Below, one piece after another: positions 25,459-35,902 of a DNA stretch of 64,000 nucleotides. Below the pieces are notes generated by a model. It did not search any database and was not told the origin of the DNA. It saw nothing but the letters and a program-made list of their open reading frames with translations. The position numbers were made by a program, and so were the translations under genes. Source of the DNA: Aquimarina sp. Aq107 (lineage in GTDB: Bacteria; Bacteroidota; Bacteroidia; Flavobacteriales; Flavobacteriaceae); assembly GCF_943733665.1 (NCBI RefSeq), contig NZ_OX030782.1, forward strand, positions 3,210,501-3,274,500. The letters run 5' to 3'. Within the stretch, counting starts at the first letter, position 1, and every line of letters starts with the position of its first letter.

Positions 25459-26316
25459 ATGAGAACATGGGCACTTTCTTTATTATGCCTAATCGGTTTA
25501 GGAAACCTACACGCGCAAAAAGAGAAAATAAAAGGAAATAAAATTGTAGTTACTGAACAAAAATCAGTAGATGCTTTTCATACAATACAACTCAATGATA
25601 ATTTTGAAGTAACATTACAAGAAGACAGTGATAATATAATATCTATTGAAGCAGATAGTAATTTACAGGAAGTAATTAATATAACTGTACAAGATAGCAT
25701 CTTAAATATTAAGTCTGATAAAAGAATCAAACGCTCAAAAGCACTTAATATTAAAATCAGTTATGCTCAAGATTTAAAGAAGATAGTATCTTTTAATAAA
25801 GTACAACTTAAATCTACTTCTTTAATAAAAGCTTCTAACATAAGAATCGAAAGTAATGATGATTCTGAGATGTTTCTAAGTATTGAAGCTGACAAAACAA
25901 GTAGTATTACAAATGGCAAATCTAATGTTGATTTACATATAAATGCAAATGAAGCTTTTTATCAAGTAAATGATGACTCCGAACTTAAAGGTATCGTAGA
26001 AGCAGATAGCCTAAAAATAGATTTATATCAAAAAGGATATGCAAAATTAGAAGGAAAAGTAACTTCGATGCTATTAAGAGCAGATGGAAATACTGATTTC
26101 TATGGTGAAAAATTAATCACAGAAAAAACCTCAATAATTGCTGAAGGCTCTAGTGATTGTTATTTAGTTGCCAATGAAGAAATTACCATTGAAGCTAAGG
26201 ATGATTCAGAAATCTATCTTCTGGGAGAACCAAAAATCAATATCCCTGTATTTACCAATGAAGCTATATTGTACAAGAAAAAAATAGATTATAGTCCTGG
26301 TTTACTCAAATTATAA
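25459..26316 (+). CDS. GIN-domain (DUF2807) secreted protein, second copy
   Basis: 285 aa. Signal peptide (MRTWALSLLCLIGLGNLHAQ), then an N-terminal GIN strand set (FHTIQLNDNFEVTLQEDSDN, a variant of the F-x-x-I-x-x-x-x-x-D/N-V motif of DUF2807) and a beta-helical body (IEADSLKIDLYQKGYAKLEG, GEPKINI). It differs from the lipoprotein copy by lacking a lipobox and the SATSGA repeats. A terminator follows, and the promoter region is 215 bp long, so it is transcribed alone. Confidence 0.85.
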   Translation: MRTWALSLLCLIGLGNLHAQKEKIKGNKIVVTEQKSVDAFHTIQLNDNFEVTLQEDSDNIISIEADSNLQEVINITVQDSILNIKSDKRIKRSKALNIKISYAQDLKKIVSFNKVQLKSTSLIKASNIRIESNDDSEMFLSIEADKTSSITNGKSNVDLHINANEAFYQVNDDSELKGIVEADSLKIDLYQKGYAKLEGKVTSMLLRADGNTDFYGEKLITEKTSIIAEGSSDCYLVANEEITIEAKDDSEIYLLGEPKINIPVFTNEAILYKKKIDYSPGLLKL

Positions 26317-26322
26317 TAAAAA

Positions 26323-26353
26323 AAAGACCTGATACATCTCAGGTCTTTTTTTT
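26323..26353. terminator. bidirectional terminator
   Basis: AAAGACCTGA / TCAGGTCTTT stem with a 6-nt loop and T-run, between the GIN protein gene and the convergent trxB. Confidence 0.9.
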
Positions 26354-26370
26354 ATTACATATACTATTTT

Positions 26371-27339
26371 TTACGCAGAAACTTCTTCACTAGTTTCTAT
26401 CGTAGCAAGATATCTTTCTGCATCCAATGCCGCCATACAACCAGTACCTGCAGCAGTAACTGCTTGTCTATATTCTTTATCCTGAACATCTCCAGAAGCA
26501 AATACTCCAGGAATATTCGTTTTTGTAGACTTACCTTCGGTAATAATATATCCAGTATCATCCATATCAATCTGATCCTTAAAAATATCAGTATTCGGTT
26601 TATGACCAATAGCTATAAACAATCCTGTTATTGAAATTTCAGATTTATCTCCAGTTTGATTGTTTATCATACGCAAACCATCTACTACCTGATCACCTAG
26701 AACCTCATCAACTTCTGTATTATAAAGCACTTTAAGATTTGGTGTATTATTTACACGATGTTGCATAGCTTTCGAAGCTCTCATAAAATCTTTACGCACA
26801 AGCATAGTAACACTAGAACAAATATTAGCCAAATAAGTAGCCTCTTCTGCTGCAGTATCACCAGCTCCTACAATAGCAACATCTTGTCCTTTATAAAAGA
26901 ATCCATCACAAACTGCACAGGCAGAAACTCCACCTCCTCGTAATTTCTGTTCGCTAGGTAAACCTAAATATTTAGCAGTGGCACCAGTAGATATTATTAC
27001 AGCTTCTGCTTCGATCTCTTTCGTATTATCAACAGTAACTTTATGAATACCTCCTACTTCTTTACTAAATTCGACAGAAGTAACCATCCCTATTCGGACT
27101 TCAGTTCCAAAACGCTCAGCTTGTTGCTGTAATTGCACCATCATTGTAGGTCCATCGATTCCCTCCGGATATCCCGGAAAATTATCTACTTCAGTTGTAG
27201 TAGTTAACTGACCTCCAGGCTCCATACCGGTGTACATAATTGGTTTTAGATCTGCTCTGGCTGCATATATTGCTGCAGTATAACCTGCAGGTCCTGAACC
27301 TATAATAAGGCATTTTATTCTTTCTATAGTATCTGACAT
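26371..27339 (-). CDS. trxB: thioredoxin-disulfide reductase
   Basis: 322 aa, the usual length. FAD-binding GSGPAGYTAAIYAARA (14-29), redox-active CAVC (C141, C144), NADPH-binding VGAGDTAAEEATYLA (156 on), and the C-terminal FAD motif GVFASGDVQD. It reduces thioredoxin with NADPH in the cytoplasm. Single gene, divergent from the TRIC-type channel gene. Confidence 0.96.
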   Translation of the reverse strand: MSDTIERIKCLIIGSGPAGYTAAIYAARADLKPIMYTGMEPGGQLTTTTEVDNFPGYPEGIDGPTMMVQLQQQAERFGTEVRIGMVTSVEFSKEVGGIHKVTVDNTKEIEAEAVIISTGATAKYLGLPSEQKLRGGGVSACAVCDGFFYKGQDVAIVGAGDTAAEEATYLANICSSVTMLVRKDFMRASKAMQHRVNNTPNLKVLYNTEVDEVLGDQVVDGLRMINNQTGDKSEISITGLFIAIGHKPNTDIFKDQIDMDDTGYIITEGKSTKTNIPGVFASGDVQDKEYRQAVTAAGTGCMAALDAERYLATIETSEEVSA

Positions 27340-27510
27340 AATCTTTTCTATTTAACTGATGTAAAAGTAGCAATTTGATGATAAACCTTACACTAAAGTT
27401 ATTAAGAATTGTTATTCATATATAGATATCCTAGATAATCATAAGAAAGATGAATCTGAAAAATCATAATTTCAATTAGATACCCTACTTTTATTCCAAA
27501 ATAAAAGAAA

Positions 27511-28131
27511 ATGACACTTTTCGATACTTTGGATATTTTAGGAACTATTGCTTTTGCTATTTCTGGAGCTTTAAGTGCGATGAATAGAAGATTCGATCTG
27601 TTTGGAATCTTTATTATTGCATTTGTCACAGCTATTGGTGGCGGAACTCTAAGAGATGTATTAATTGGTGCAACACCTGTATCCTGGATGCAAAACACTG
27701 TAAACATGTACTTGATCGGTGGAGTAACTATACTAGCTATATTGTTCCGAAATAAAATAGATTACCTAAAAAAGTCTCTTTTCTTATTTGATACTATAGG
27801 ATTGGGTATTTTTACTATTATAGGAGTAGAAACAGGCATACAGACCAACCTAGCCCCTATTGTATCTATTGCATTAGGAACCATGACGGGATGTTTTGGA
27901 GGTGTTATTAGAGATATCCTATGTAATGAAGTTCCTGTAATTTTCAGGAAAGAAATTTATGCAACGGCATCTATTGCTGGAGGAATATGTTTTATGATTT
28001 TATATACTTTCAATACTCCCACTAATCTTGTGTATATAACTACTACCCTATTGATTATTATTATTCGTTTAATTGTTGTAAAATATCAAATAACACTGCC
28101 AATGTTTACTGTGATAAATCAAAAAAAGTAA
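27511..28131 (+). CDS. TRIC-family cation channel (UPF0126) protein
   Basis: 206 aa with six to seven helices and an internal duplication: GTIAFAISGALSAMNRRFDLFGI...GGGTLRDVL in the first half and GIFTIIGVETG...GCFGGVIRDILCNEVP in the second. Both halves carry the G-G-x-x-R-D motif typical of bacterial TRIC homologues, which form trimeric potassium or glycine-permeable channels. Single gene. Confidence 0.9.
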   Translation: MTLFDTLDILGTIAFAISGALSAMNRRFDLFGIFIIAFVTAIGGGTLRDVLIGATPVSWMQNTVNMYLIGGVTILAILFRNKIDYLKKSLFLFDTIGLGIFTIIGVETGIQTNLAPIVSIALGTMTGCFGGVIRDILCNEVPVIFRKEIYATASIAGGICFMILYTFNTPTNLVYITTTLLIIIIRLIVVKYQITLPMFTVINQKK

Positions 28132-28472
28132 TATCGTTAAAAATAAAAACTCGCTTTTTATATTGATATTTCATAATTAAAAAGTCATTTTCAAACGAAA
28201 TTTTACAAGGTAAGTTATCTTATATTATGGCTTTGACGTTTTTTGAATATAAAGAGGTTAAAAATAAATTATTCAACCTTTAAATTATTGCATTTTTCTT
28301 AAATGATTGATGCGCTTTAATAAACCGTATATCCACATATGTTTTTAAAAACATTACTCTAGATTTTACTAGATATATATTGAATATCAAAAATTATTCA
28401 ATCTCCTCTTCTTTTACTTGGAAATCGACTCTTTTTGGGCTATGTTCGTACATTCAGAAAAGAAGTTACACA
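28132..28472. other. intergenic region before fabV
   Basis: About 340 bp of AT-rich sequence. The reading frame of fabV is open back to 28380, but the protein family begins at 28473. I find no hairpin with a T-tract and no exact TAnnTTTG element; nothing further can be supported. Confidence 0.5.
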
Positions 28473-29666
28473 ATGATTATCGAACCAAGAACTCGCGGTT
28501 TTATCTGCTTGACAGCACACCCTAAAGGATGTGAACAAAATGTACTAAATCAAATCAATTATATTAAATCTAAAGGAGCCATTGAAGGTCCAAAAAATGT
28601 ACTAGTTATAGGAGCATCTACAGGATTTGGTCTTGCCTCCAGAATTACTAGTGCATTTGGTTCTAATGCTGCTACAATTGGAGTCTTTTTAGAAAAACCA
28701 CCTAAAACTAATAGACCAGCCTCTCCAGGATGGTATAATACTGCTGCATTTGAGACACAAGCACATGAAGCCGGATTGTATGCTAAAAGTATTAATGGAG
28801 ATGCATTTTCTAATGAGATAAAAGAGCAAACCATCGCTCTTATAAAGAAAGATCTAGGTCAAATCGATTTAGTTATTTATAGTTTAGCTTCCCCTGTTCG
28901 AGTACATCCAGAAACTGGAGTAAAACATAAATCCTCTTTAAAACCTATTGGAGATTCTTACACAAATAAAACTGTAGATTTCCATACCGGAAATATATCT
29001 CAAGTATCCATTGAACCTGCTACTGAAGAAGACATAGAAAATACAGTTACGGTTATGGGTGGAGAAGATTGGAAGTTCTGGATTGATGCTTTACAAAAAG
29101 AAAATTTATTAGCTCCAGAAGCTAAAACAATTGCCTATTCTTATATTGGTCCTAAGTTAACTGAACCTGTATATAGAAAAGGAACTATTGGTCGCGCCAA
29201 AGATCATTTAGAAGCAACAGCATTTGATATTACTGATTCTCTTGCTGATATAAACGGAAAAGCATATGTTTCTGTAAATAAAGCGCTAGTAACACAAGCT
29301 AGTTCAGCTATTCCTGTTATTCCTCTATACATTTCTTTATTATACAAAATAATGAAAGAAAATAATGTTCATGAAGGATGTATAGAGCAAATGCAACGTT
29401 TGTTTGCAGATCGATTATATAACAACAATGAAATCGCTACCGATGACAAAGGCAGAATACGAGTCGATGATTGGGAAATGCGTGAAGATATTCAAGCAAA
29501 GATAAAAGAACTTTGGGATAATGCCACAACAGAAACGTTGTCAACTATTGGAGATTTAGAAGGGTACAGTAATGATTTCTTCAACTTATTTGGGTTTAAA
29601 GTAGCTGGAATCGATTATACCCAAGATGTAAATGAAGTTGTTGAAATCCCAGGATTACAATCTTAA
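28473..29666 (+). CDS. fabV: trans-2-enoyl-CoA/ACP reductase FabV
   Basis: 397 aa from the ATG at 28473, chosen because MIIEPRTRGFICLTAHPKGC is the family start. NAD-binding segment LVIGASTGFGLASRI (45-59) and the FabV active site Y234-X8-K243 (YRKGTIGRAK), longer spaced than the YX6K of FabI. It performs the last reductive step of fatty acid elongation using NADH and is typically insensitive to triclosan. Bacteria often carry it alone or with FabI. A second FabK-like flavoprotein is encoded at 58397. Confidence 0.95.
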   Translation: MIIEPRTRGFICLTAHPKGCEQNVLNQINYIKSKGAIEGPKNVLVIGASTGFGLASRITSAFGSNAATIGVFLEKPPKTNRPASPGWYNTAAFETQAHEAGLYAKSINGDAFSNEIKEQTIALIKKDLGQIDLVIYSLASPVRVHPETGVKHKSSLKPIGDSYTNKTVDFHTGNISQVSIEPATEEDIENTVTVMGGEDWKFWIDALQKENLLAPEAKTIAYSYIGPKLTEPVYRKGTIGRAKDHLEATAFDITDSLADINGKAYVSVNKALVTQASSAIPVIPLYISLLYKIMKENNVHEGCIEQMQRLFADRLYNNNEIATDDKGRIRVDDWEMREDIQAKIKELWDNATTETLSTIGDLEGYSNDFFNLFGFKVAGIDYTQDVNEVVEIPGLQS

Positions 29667-29692
29667 TTCAACTTTATTTTTAGTAATATATT

Positions 29693-29730
29693 AAATCCCT
29701 TGTTACATCTATGTAATAAGGGATTTTTCG
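29693..29730 (+). terminator. terminator of fabV
   Basis: AAATCCCTT, TTACAT / ATGTAA, AAGGGATTT stem with one bulge and a T-tract directly after fabV. Confidence 0.88.
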
Positions 29731-29925
29731 TTTATGATATTTGACAATAAATATTTCTTTTCATAAAAAATAAATTTTGGGGTAACATTTAGTATCAATC
29801 TGACACTTACCTAAGAATATAAAACTTTGCCAAAACATAAAAACATTTTAAGAAATTGTCATTTTACAATTAATAAATGTTACAATGTTGAAGTTTTTAA
29901 TTAGCTAACTAATAACATTTTTTTT

Positions 29926-32900
29926 ATGAAAAACCTATACTCAAAAAGTTCTCATAGCATACCCGATGGACTAACGAAGCCTTCTGCTTCATTTAAAAAA
30001 TTTGTATGGCTTTCAGTTTTAGGACTCTTATTCTTTATTGTTATTTATATATCATTAATAATCTGGTTTGGTCGACTAGCATATTATTCATTTTTAGATG
30101 AAGGTTCTTTTTGGAACTATGTATTGGCAGGTGGATACGCTTTTCTTTGTTTATTTATGATTAAGTCTCTTTTTATTTTCAATAAAAAAGAGAAAAATCC
30201 ATTAGATAAATATATTACAGAAAAAGAAGAACCAACGCTCTTTGATTATCTCTATAAATTAGCTGATGAAGCTGGCGCTCCTAGACCTTCAAAAGTTTTT
30301 CTTTCACCTAGAGTAAATGCAAGTGTATCATATGATCTTTCTATTATAAATTTAATTTTTCCATCAAAGAAAAATTTAGAAATAGGATTAGGCTTAATGA
30401 ATGTATTGAGCCTTGGAGAATTTAAAGCTGTACTAGCACATGAATTTGGTCATTTTGCACAGCGTTCTATGTTATTGGGTAGGTATGTATATGTCGCGCA
30501 GCAAATTGCTGTTCAAATTATCAATAAACGAGATATTTTTGACAATTTTTTAGCTGGAATATCCAGTATTGACATCCGTATTTCCTGGATAGGTTGGATA
30601 TTATCAATACTTGTATGGGCAGTTAGGTCATTAATAGAAACTTGTTTTAGTATTGTTATAATAGCACAACGTGCATTATCCAGAGAAATGGAATTTCAGG
30701 CAGATTTAGTCGCTGTTTCATTAACTGGTAGTGATGCCCTTATACACGCTCTATATAAATTACAAATCGCTGATGAAGCATATGATCATGCCTTAAATGC
30801 TGTTAATTCTAAACTAGAAGATAAAAAAGCGATACATAATTTATTTAAACTACAAAGCAATTACATCAAGAAAATGTCATGGGTATTGAATGATCATTCT
30901 TATGGCAAATCTCCTCAAATAGTTGATACGAATCCTGAATCAAATAGAATTTTTGAAGACAGAATATTTAATCCACCAAAAATGTGGTCTACACATCCTG
31001 CAGATCAAGATCGAGAAGAAAACGCTAAAAAAATATACATCGCAGCCGAAATAGATGAAAGACCAGCAGAAATTTTGCTATCCGACGCTACTAAATATGA
31101 AGTCGAAATAACAGCAAAACTAATAGCAACAAGTAAAATTGAAACAGAAATTATATCTGATCAAGAGTCTTTAGAATTTCAGAATAAAAAATATTTTAAT
31201 TGGACTTTCTTGGACCCAAAATACCAGTCGAATTTTTTAAACAGATTTTTTACACTAAATTTTGAAAGTGTTGATCAAATGTATTCATTAGATATATCTA
31301 ATAGCGAAATAACATCTAATTTTGAATCATTATACCAAACAACACTTTCTAAAACATTAGATAATTTAAAGGAAGTAAAAGAAGAAATAGTTGCTATTAA
31401 CCTTATTGTAAACGGTCCAATTACTATAGAAAAAAGAGAAATTTGGCATCGAGGAGAAAGAATTAAAAGAAAGGATGTAAAAGCGGTACTAAACAAACTA
31501 GCTCTAGAAGAATCTTCTTTATTGGATGAATTAAAAACTCAAGATACATTATGTAGATCTACATATTATAAAGCAGCTTCAATTATAGATAATAATTGGT
31601 CCAATTATTTAAAATCAATCAGTAGTTTAGTACACTATTCAGAACACGCAATAGCAGATATTGAAGACGCAGCTAGAAAATATCACAACGTAGTTTCAAT
31701 TGCTCTTGCTGATGGAAATGTAAGTTCTGATGAACTAACTGCTATATTAAATTCCGGGAACGATTATTACAAATCCATTCGTTCTTCTTTTCTTAAAAGT
31801 AAAAAAATACAATTAAATAAAGAACTATTAGAAAATTCTAATAAAGAAAGTTATGCCGATTTTTTTGAAGAATTTAAACTATCATCTCCCACGGGAGAAA
31901 ACATAAACAAATGGTCCCAAGTAATTGATGGCTGGGCTAATCAAGCTCTAAATGGGTTAAATTTCTTAAGAAATTCATCCCTTGAACATCTGTTGGATAT
32001 TGAAGAAGATATAAAGAATGCTTATCTTACTAATAATCAAATTGCAAAAAGAATTCCTAATCCTATTACTATAGCAGATTCTTATAAATTACTAGTTCCC
32101 GGAACAGAAAGGCCTATCCAAAGAAAGCTAAAATTATGGGATCGCTTTATGATGGGAGAAGGTTTTTTTGGAGCAACTGCGAAATTTGCTATATCCTCGG
32201 TACTAATTGGAGGTGCTCTTTTTTTAGGAAGCTTTTCTCAATCAACTAGCTTGACTATTTATAATGGATTAGAAATAGATGTAACTGTAGTTATCAATGA
32301 ACAAGAACAAATACAAATCCCTGCAAAAAATAACAAATCTATCTCAATAGACTATAATACCGATTACAACATAGTAACAAATAGATTTGATGGATCAAAC
32401 ATAGAAAACTTCAATGAAACTAGTGGGTCACCTGGTCAAGAACATGTTTACAATATAGCAAATGCTGGTGTTTTCTTTGAATATACTGCTTACTACGGAT
32501 CAGGAAATGGTTATATTCCAAAACAAAGAAATATTGGTGCAAAAAGATGGTTTGCAAGTGAAGCAGATTATATTTTAAAAACACCTCCTGAAAGAGATGA
32601 AATAGGAACTAAAAAAGATGTCCTAGTAGCATACAGTGATATTAACCCATATGATATGATTTCAGTTGTTAGTGATTCTTCTGAACTGAAAAAATTAATA
32701 TATGCTCACGTAAAATGGGATACAGAAGAAAGTACCAATATCCTGAACTGGCTAAGTCTATTACAATTTTCTGATAATCCTCAAGAGGTAATTGATCAAA
32801 GAATACAAAATTTAGGAAATGATATGGTTTCCAAAAGAGCAAGAATGGATCTAGCCAATATCGAAGAAAAAAATAAAATATGTAATGAGATTAAAGAATC

Positions 32901-33732
32901 ATTTATAAAAAATAAAAATAGTCCTGATTTATATTATCTAAATACTAGGTGCCTAGAAGATTCTGATTACCAAGATAATAAATTCCTAAAAGGATATGAG
33001 CAATGGAACAATCATCCTTGGTTAGCATATGCTGCAGCTCATATTTATGCAAAAAATGAAAATTGGGAAAAAAGTTTGTTAGCCTTTAATTCAGCCAGTA
33101 AAGTAAATAGTTTAAAAGAGATTATAGCCATTAATGCTGAGAAAGTACGAAGGAAAATTAATCGTTATGGTGAAAAAGGAAAATTAAACTTTACTACGAA
33201 CGATCTAGAATATTACTTAGGTATAGATAATCGAAAATTGACCAAATTTAATGATGATCCTAACTACGCATTCGTATTAATGCTACAAGGTAAATTAAAC
33301 GAAGCATATGATTTTATAAAATCATATGAAGAAAACAAACCATATATATTACGTTTTCTAGCAGTATCAGATGGCGCATCTAATAAAATCAAAAATGATG
33401 TAAAACTGTTAAATGATCAAGAAGGAATTAACAACTCCACAATTTGGTACTCATTAGCATTTAATCTATTAGAAAAGAAAGACTATACAAAAAACGTAAA
33501 GAACATTGAAAATCTAGGAGTTACAAAAACAGATCTAGATCAGTATATTCAATTAATCAAAGCTGGAAATTATCAGAAAGCCGAAAATGTAATAAAAAAA
33601 CAACAATTATATTTTAAAGGATATATGTATGCAGTAGGTTATATTATCAATAAATCGGATGCTCCAACTACATGGAAAAACAATGCAAATGACCTATTAC
33701 TTGCCCATGAAAAACCTTTCTTAGGGAAGTAA
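29926..33732 (+). CDS. giant M48-family metallopeptidase with C-terminal extension
   Basis: 1268 aa, about four times the usual M48 size. Residues about 25-85 hold two membrane helices; the zinc site HEFGH (H172, H176, in AVLAHEFGHFAQRSM) is followed by more hydrophobic segments and EMEFQADLVA (third zinc ligand region). The next 450 residues are helical and soluble. A further hydrophobic segment lies near residue 755 (ISSVLIGGALFLGSF), then a beta-rich part (LTIYNGLEIDVTVVINEQEQ) and a TPR-like helical C-terminus. The peptidase part resembles HtpX/CAAX-like proteases; the C-terminal part I do not recognise. Long upstream region, single gene. Confidence 0.85.
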   Translation: MKNLYSKSSHSIPDGLTKPSASFKKFVWLSVLGLLFFIVIYISLIIWFGRLAYYSFLDEGSFWNYVLAGGYAFLCLFMIKSLFIFNKKEKNPLDKYITEKEEPTLFDYLYKLADEAGAPRPSKVFLSPRVNASVSYDLSIINLIFPSKKNLEIGLGLMNVLSLGEFKAVLAHEFGHFAQRSMLLGRYVYVAQQIAVQIINKRDIFDNFLAGISSIDIRISWIGWILSILVWAVRSLIETCFSIVIIAQRALSREMEFQADLVAVSLTGSDALIHALYKLQIADEAYDHALNAVNSKLEDKKAIHNLFKLQSNYIKKMSWVLNDHSYGKSPQIVDTNPESNRIFEDRIFNPPKMWSTHPADQDREENAKKIYIAAEIDERPAEILLSDATKYEVEITAKLIATSKIETEIISDQESLEFQNKKYFNWTFLDPKYQSNFLNRFFTLNFESVDQMYSLDISNSEITSNFESLYQTTLSKTLDNLKEVKEEIVAINLIVNGPITIEKREIWHRGERIKRKDVKAVLNKLALEESSLLDELKTQDTLCRSTYYKAASIIDNNWSNYLKSISSLVHYSEHAIADIEDAARKYHNVVSIALADGNVSSDELTAILNSGNDYYKSIRSSFLKSKKIQLNKELLENSNKESYADFFEEFKLSSPTGENINKWSQVIDGWANQALNGLNFLRNSSLEHLLDIEEDIKNAYLTNNQIAKRIPNPITIADSYKLLVPGTERPIQRKLKLWDRFMMGEGFFGATAKFAISSVLIGGALFLGSFSQSTSLTIYNGLEIDVTVVINEQEQIQIPAKNNKSISIDYNTDYNIVTNRFDGSNIENFNETSGSPGQEHVYNIANAGVFFEYTAYYGSGNGYIPKQRNIGAKRWFASEADYILKTPPERDEIGTKKDVLVAYSDINPYDMISVVSDSSELKKLIYAHVKWDTEESTNILNWLSLLQFSDNPQEVIDQRIQNLGNDMVSKRARMDLANIEEKNKICNEIKESFIKNKNSPDLYYLNTRCLEDSDYQDNKFLKGYEQWNNHPWLAYAAAHIYAKNENWEKSLLAFNSASKVNSLKEIIAINAEKVRRKINRYGEKGKLNFTTNDLEYYLGIDNRKLTKFNDDPNYAFVLMLQGKLNEAYDFIKSYEENKPYILRFLAVSDGASNKIKNDVKLLNDQEGINNSTIWYSLAFNLLEKKDYTKNVKNIENLGVTKTDLDQYIQLIKAGNYQKAENVIKKQQLYFKGYMYAVGYIINKSDAPTTWKNNANDLLLAHEKPFLGK

Positions 33733-33929
33733 TAAATTATTTAACTAAAGAATAACTTAAAAACAATTAATTAGCACTGTTAAACTTAATACCTATTAGC
33801 AGAAAATTATAATGATTCATTGATTTTAGATCAAAAATGCAACAAAACTTCATTGCTTAAGTATTTATGCATGAACCGATACAATCATTACATACAATTT
33901 TCGTTATTTTGCAGACAAATTACAGATAC

Positions 33930-35819
33930 TTGAAAAACACATTTTTCTATATAGCTTTTATATTGCTTTTTTGCACTATCTCGTTTGCTCAAGAAGGTAA
34001 AAAAATCAAGGTTCAATCAGATCGTACCATTAAAAACGAAGAACGTTTTCCTGGTGCAACAATTCTTGCCAAAGTAAAGAAACAAGTTTATATCGAACAC
34101 GATGGTATTGAGATCTGGTGTGATCGAGCTGTGCATTATGGTAAGGATAAATTCGTTAGAGCACTTGGTAATGTAAAAATGAAACAAGGAGATACACTTA
34201 CTATGACCAGTGCCTATGCTGAATATAATGGTAATAGTAAATTTGCATATGCGAGAGAAAATGTTTTTTTAGAAACTCCATCGAATACATTAACAACGGA
34301 TACATTATTTTTTGATCGTTTACGTCAGCAAGCTTATTACAGAAGTGGTGGAACAGTAAAAGATTCTTCTAATACACTTACTAGTAAAATAGGAAGGTAT
34401 TTTATGGACAGAAAACAATACTCATTTAATACAAAAGTAAAAATCGTTAATCCAGAAAACACAGTTGATTCCGATCGTTTGGATTATTATACTGATAACG
34501 GCCATGCATATTTATACGGACCATCAACTGTAAAAGGAGAAGAAAGCACACTCTATTGCGAGCGTGGTTTTTATGATACTAAAGTAAAGACTGGATATGC
34601 TATAAAAAATGCTCGTATCGATTATGATAATCGAACTGTTTTTGGTGATAGTATATTTTATAATAGTGCCATACAATTTGCATCAGCCACGAATAACATT
34701 AAAGTATTAGATACCGCCAATAATTCGATTATTACGGGTCATTATGCAGAAGTTTTTAAGGACAAAGATTCTGTATTTATCACAAAAAGAGCATTAGCAT
34801 CCACTTTACAGGAAAAAGACTCTATTTATATTCACAGTGACACTTTAATGGTTACAGGAAAACCAGAACGTAGAATTATGAATGGTTTTTATGATGTTCG
34901 AATTTTTAAAAGTAATATGAGTGGTAAGAGTGATTCTATTAATGTTGATCAAACCACTGGATATACTAAAATGATAGGCAAACCTATTATTTGGTCTCAG
35001 CGAAATCAAATGACCGGTGATACTATAAAGATTATATCAAATACTGAAACTGAAAAGCTTGATTCACTGGTAGTGTATCAAAATGCATTTTTAGTCCAAG
35101 AAGACACACTAAAAGCTGGATATAATCAGGTGAAAGGTCAAACGCTGTATGGATTATTTAAAGACAATGAAATTTATCAAGTAGATATCGATAAGAATAC
35201 AGAAACTATATTTTATCAAAGAGAAAGTGAAGGAGAACTTAAATTGATTGGTATTAATAAAGTATTGTCGAGCTCTATAAAATTACTACTAGAACAACGA
35301 GAAATTGTAGATGTCTACTATTATCAAAATGTAGACGGAACATTGTATAGAGAAATTGATTTGCCTGAAAATGCCAGAGAATTATCTGGTTTTAAATGGA
35401 GAGGAGAAGAACAAATACTTAGTAAAAAGGATCTTTTCAGAGGAGAAACACCTCCTAAGCTAACAAAAATAACAGGAATACCGCTTCCTGTAGAAGATGA
35501 TGACTTCTTTGATGAAGAAACTATAAAACGTCTAGAAGAAAACAAATCCGAAGGTTCTCGATTATTAGAGCAAAAACTTGAGGACGCGGAATTAAAGGAA
35601 ACTAATGAAGAGCTAGATGAAATTCTAAAACCAAAGAAAAAGACTAAGGAAAACACAAAAGCTGAAAAGAAAAAAGATACAACTTCTAAAAAAGAATTGC
35701 CCAAAAAAGTAGCCTTTGTAGACCATGATCTTAATCGTTCGGCAAGACAACGAGATAGCATTACGGTAACGACCTTAAAAAATAAAAAGACTTTAGATAG
35801 TATTCAAGAAAAGAAATAA
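33930..35819 (+). CDS. OstA/LptA-like periplasmic protein
   Basis: 629 aa starting at a TTG (33930), selected because a signal peptide follows at once (LKNTFFYIAFILLFCTISFA, cut before QEG). The frame is open to an ATG at 33867, but that would add an unlikely 21-residue prefix. Mature part: OstA_2-type jelly-roll repeats (VKMKQGDTLTMTSAYAEYNG, NTLTTDTLFFDRLRQQAYY, GPSTVKGEESTLYCERG) as in LptA/LptD N-terminal domains that carry lipopolysaccharide across the periplasm. The C-terminus (from about 540) is Lys/Glu-rich and low complexity. Role in LPS transport inferred. Confidence 0.85.
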   Translation: MKNTFFYIAFILLFCTISFAQEGKKIKVQSDRTIKNEERFPGATILAKVKKQVYIEHDGIEIWCDRAVHYGKDKFVRALGNVKMKQGDTLTMTSAYAEYNGNSKFAYARENVFLETPSNTLTTDTLFFDRLRQQAYYRSGGTVKDSSNTLTSKIGRYFMDRKQYSFNTKVKIVNPENTVDSDRLDYYTDNGHAYLYGPSTVKGEESTLYCERGFYDTKVKTGYAIKNARIDYDNRTVFGDSIFYNSAIQFASATNNIKVLDTANNSIITGHYAEVFKDKDSVFITKRALASTLQEKDSIYIHSDTLMVTGKPERRIMNGFYDVRIFKSNMSGKSDSINVDQTTGYTKMIGKPIIWSQRNQMTGDTIKIISNTETEKLDSLVVYQNAFLVQEDTLKAGYNQVKGQTLYGLFKDNEIYQVDIDKNTETIFYQRESEGELKLIGINKVLSSSIKLLLEQREIVDVYYYQNVDGTLYREIDLPENARELSGFKWRGEEQILSKKDLFRGETPPKLTKITGIPLPVEDDDFFDEETIKRLEENKSEGSRLLEQKLEDAELKETNEELDEILKPKKKTKENTKAEKKKDTTSKKELPKKVAFVDHDLNRSARQRDSITVTTLKNKKTLDSIQEKK

Positions 35820-35821
35820 GT

Positions 35822-35850
35822 AAGATTCTTTTTAAATCTTTTCTTTTTTT
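35822..35850 (+). terminator. weak terminator after the OstA-like gene
   Basis: AAGATT and AATCTT form a six-bp stem followed by TTTTCTTTTTTT. Short, so the call is tentative. Confidence 0.45.
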
Positions 35851-35902
35851 GAAACATTAAAATAAGCTATCGAGAACTTCATATTGACTTAACTTTACGA
35901 AT

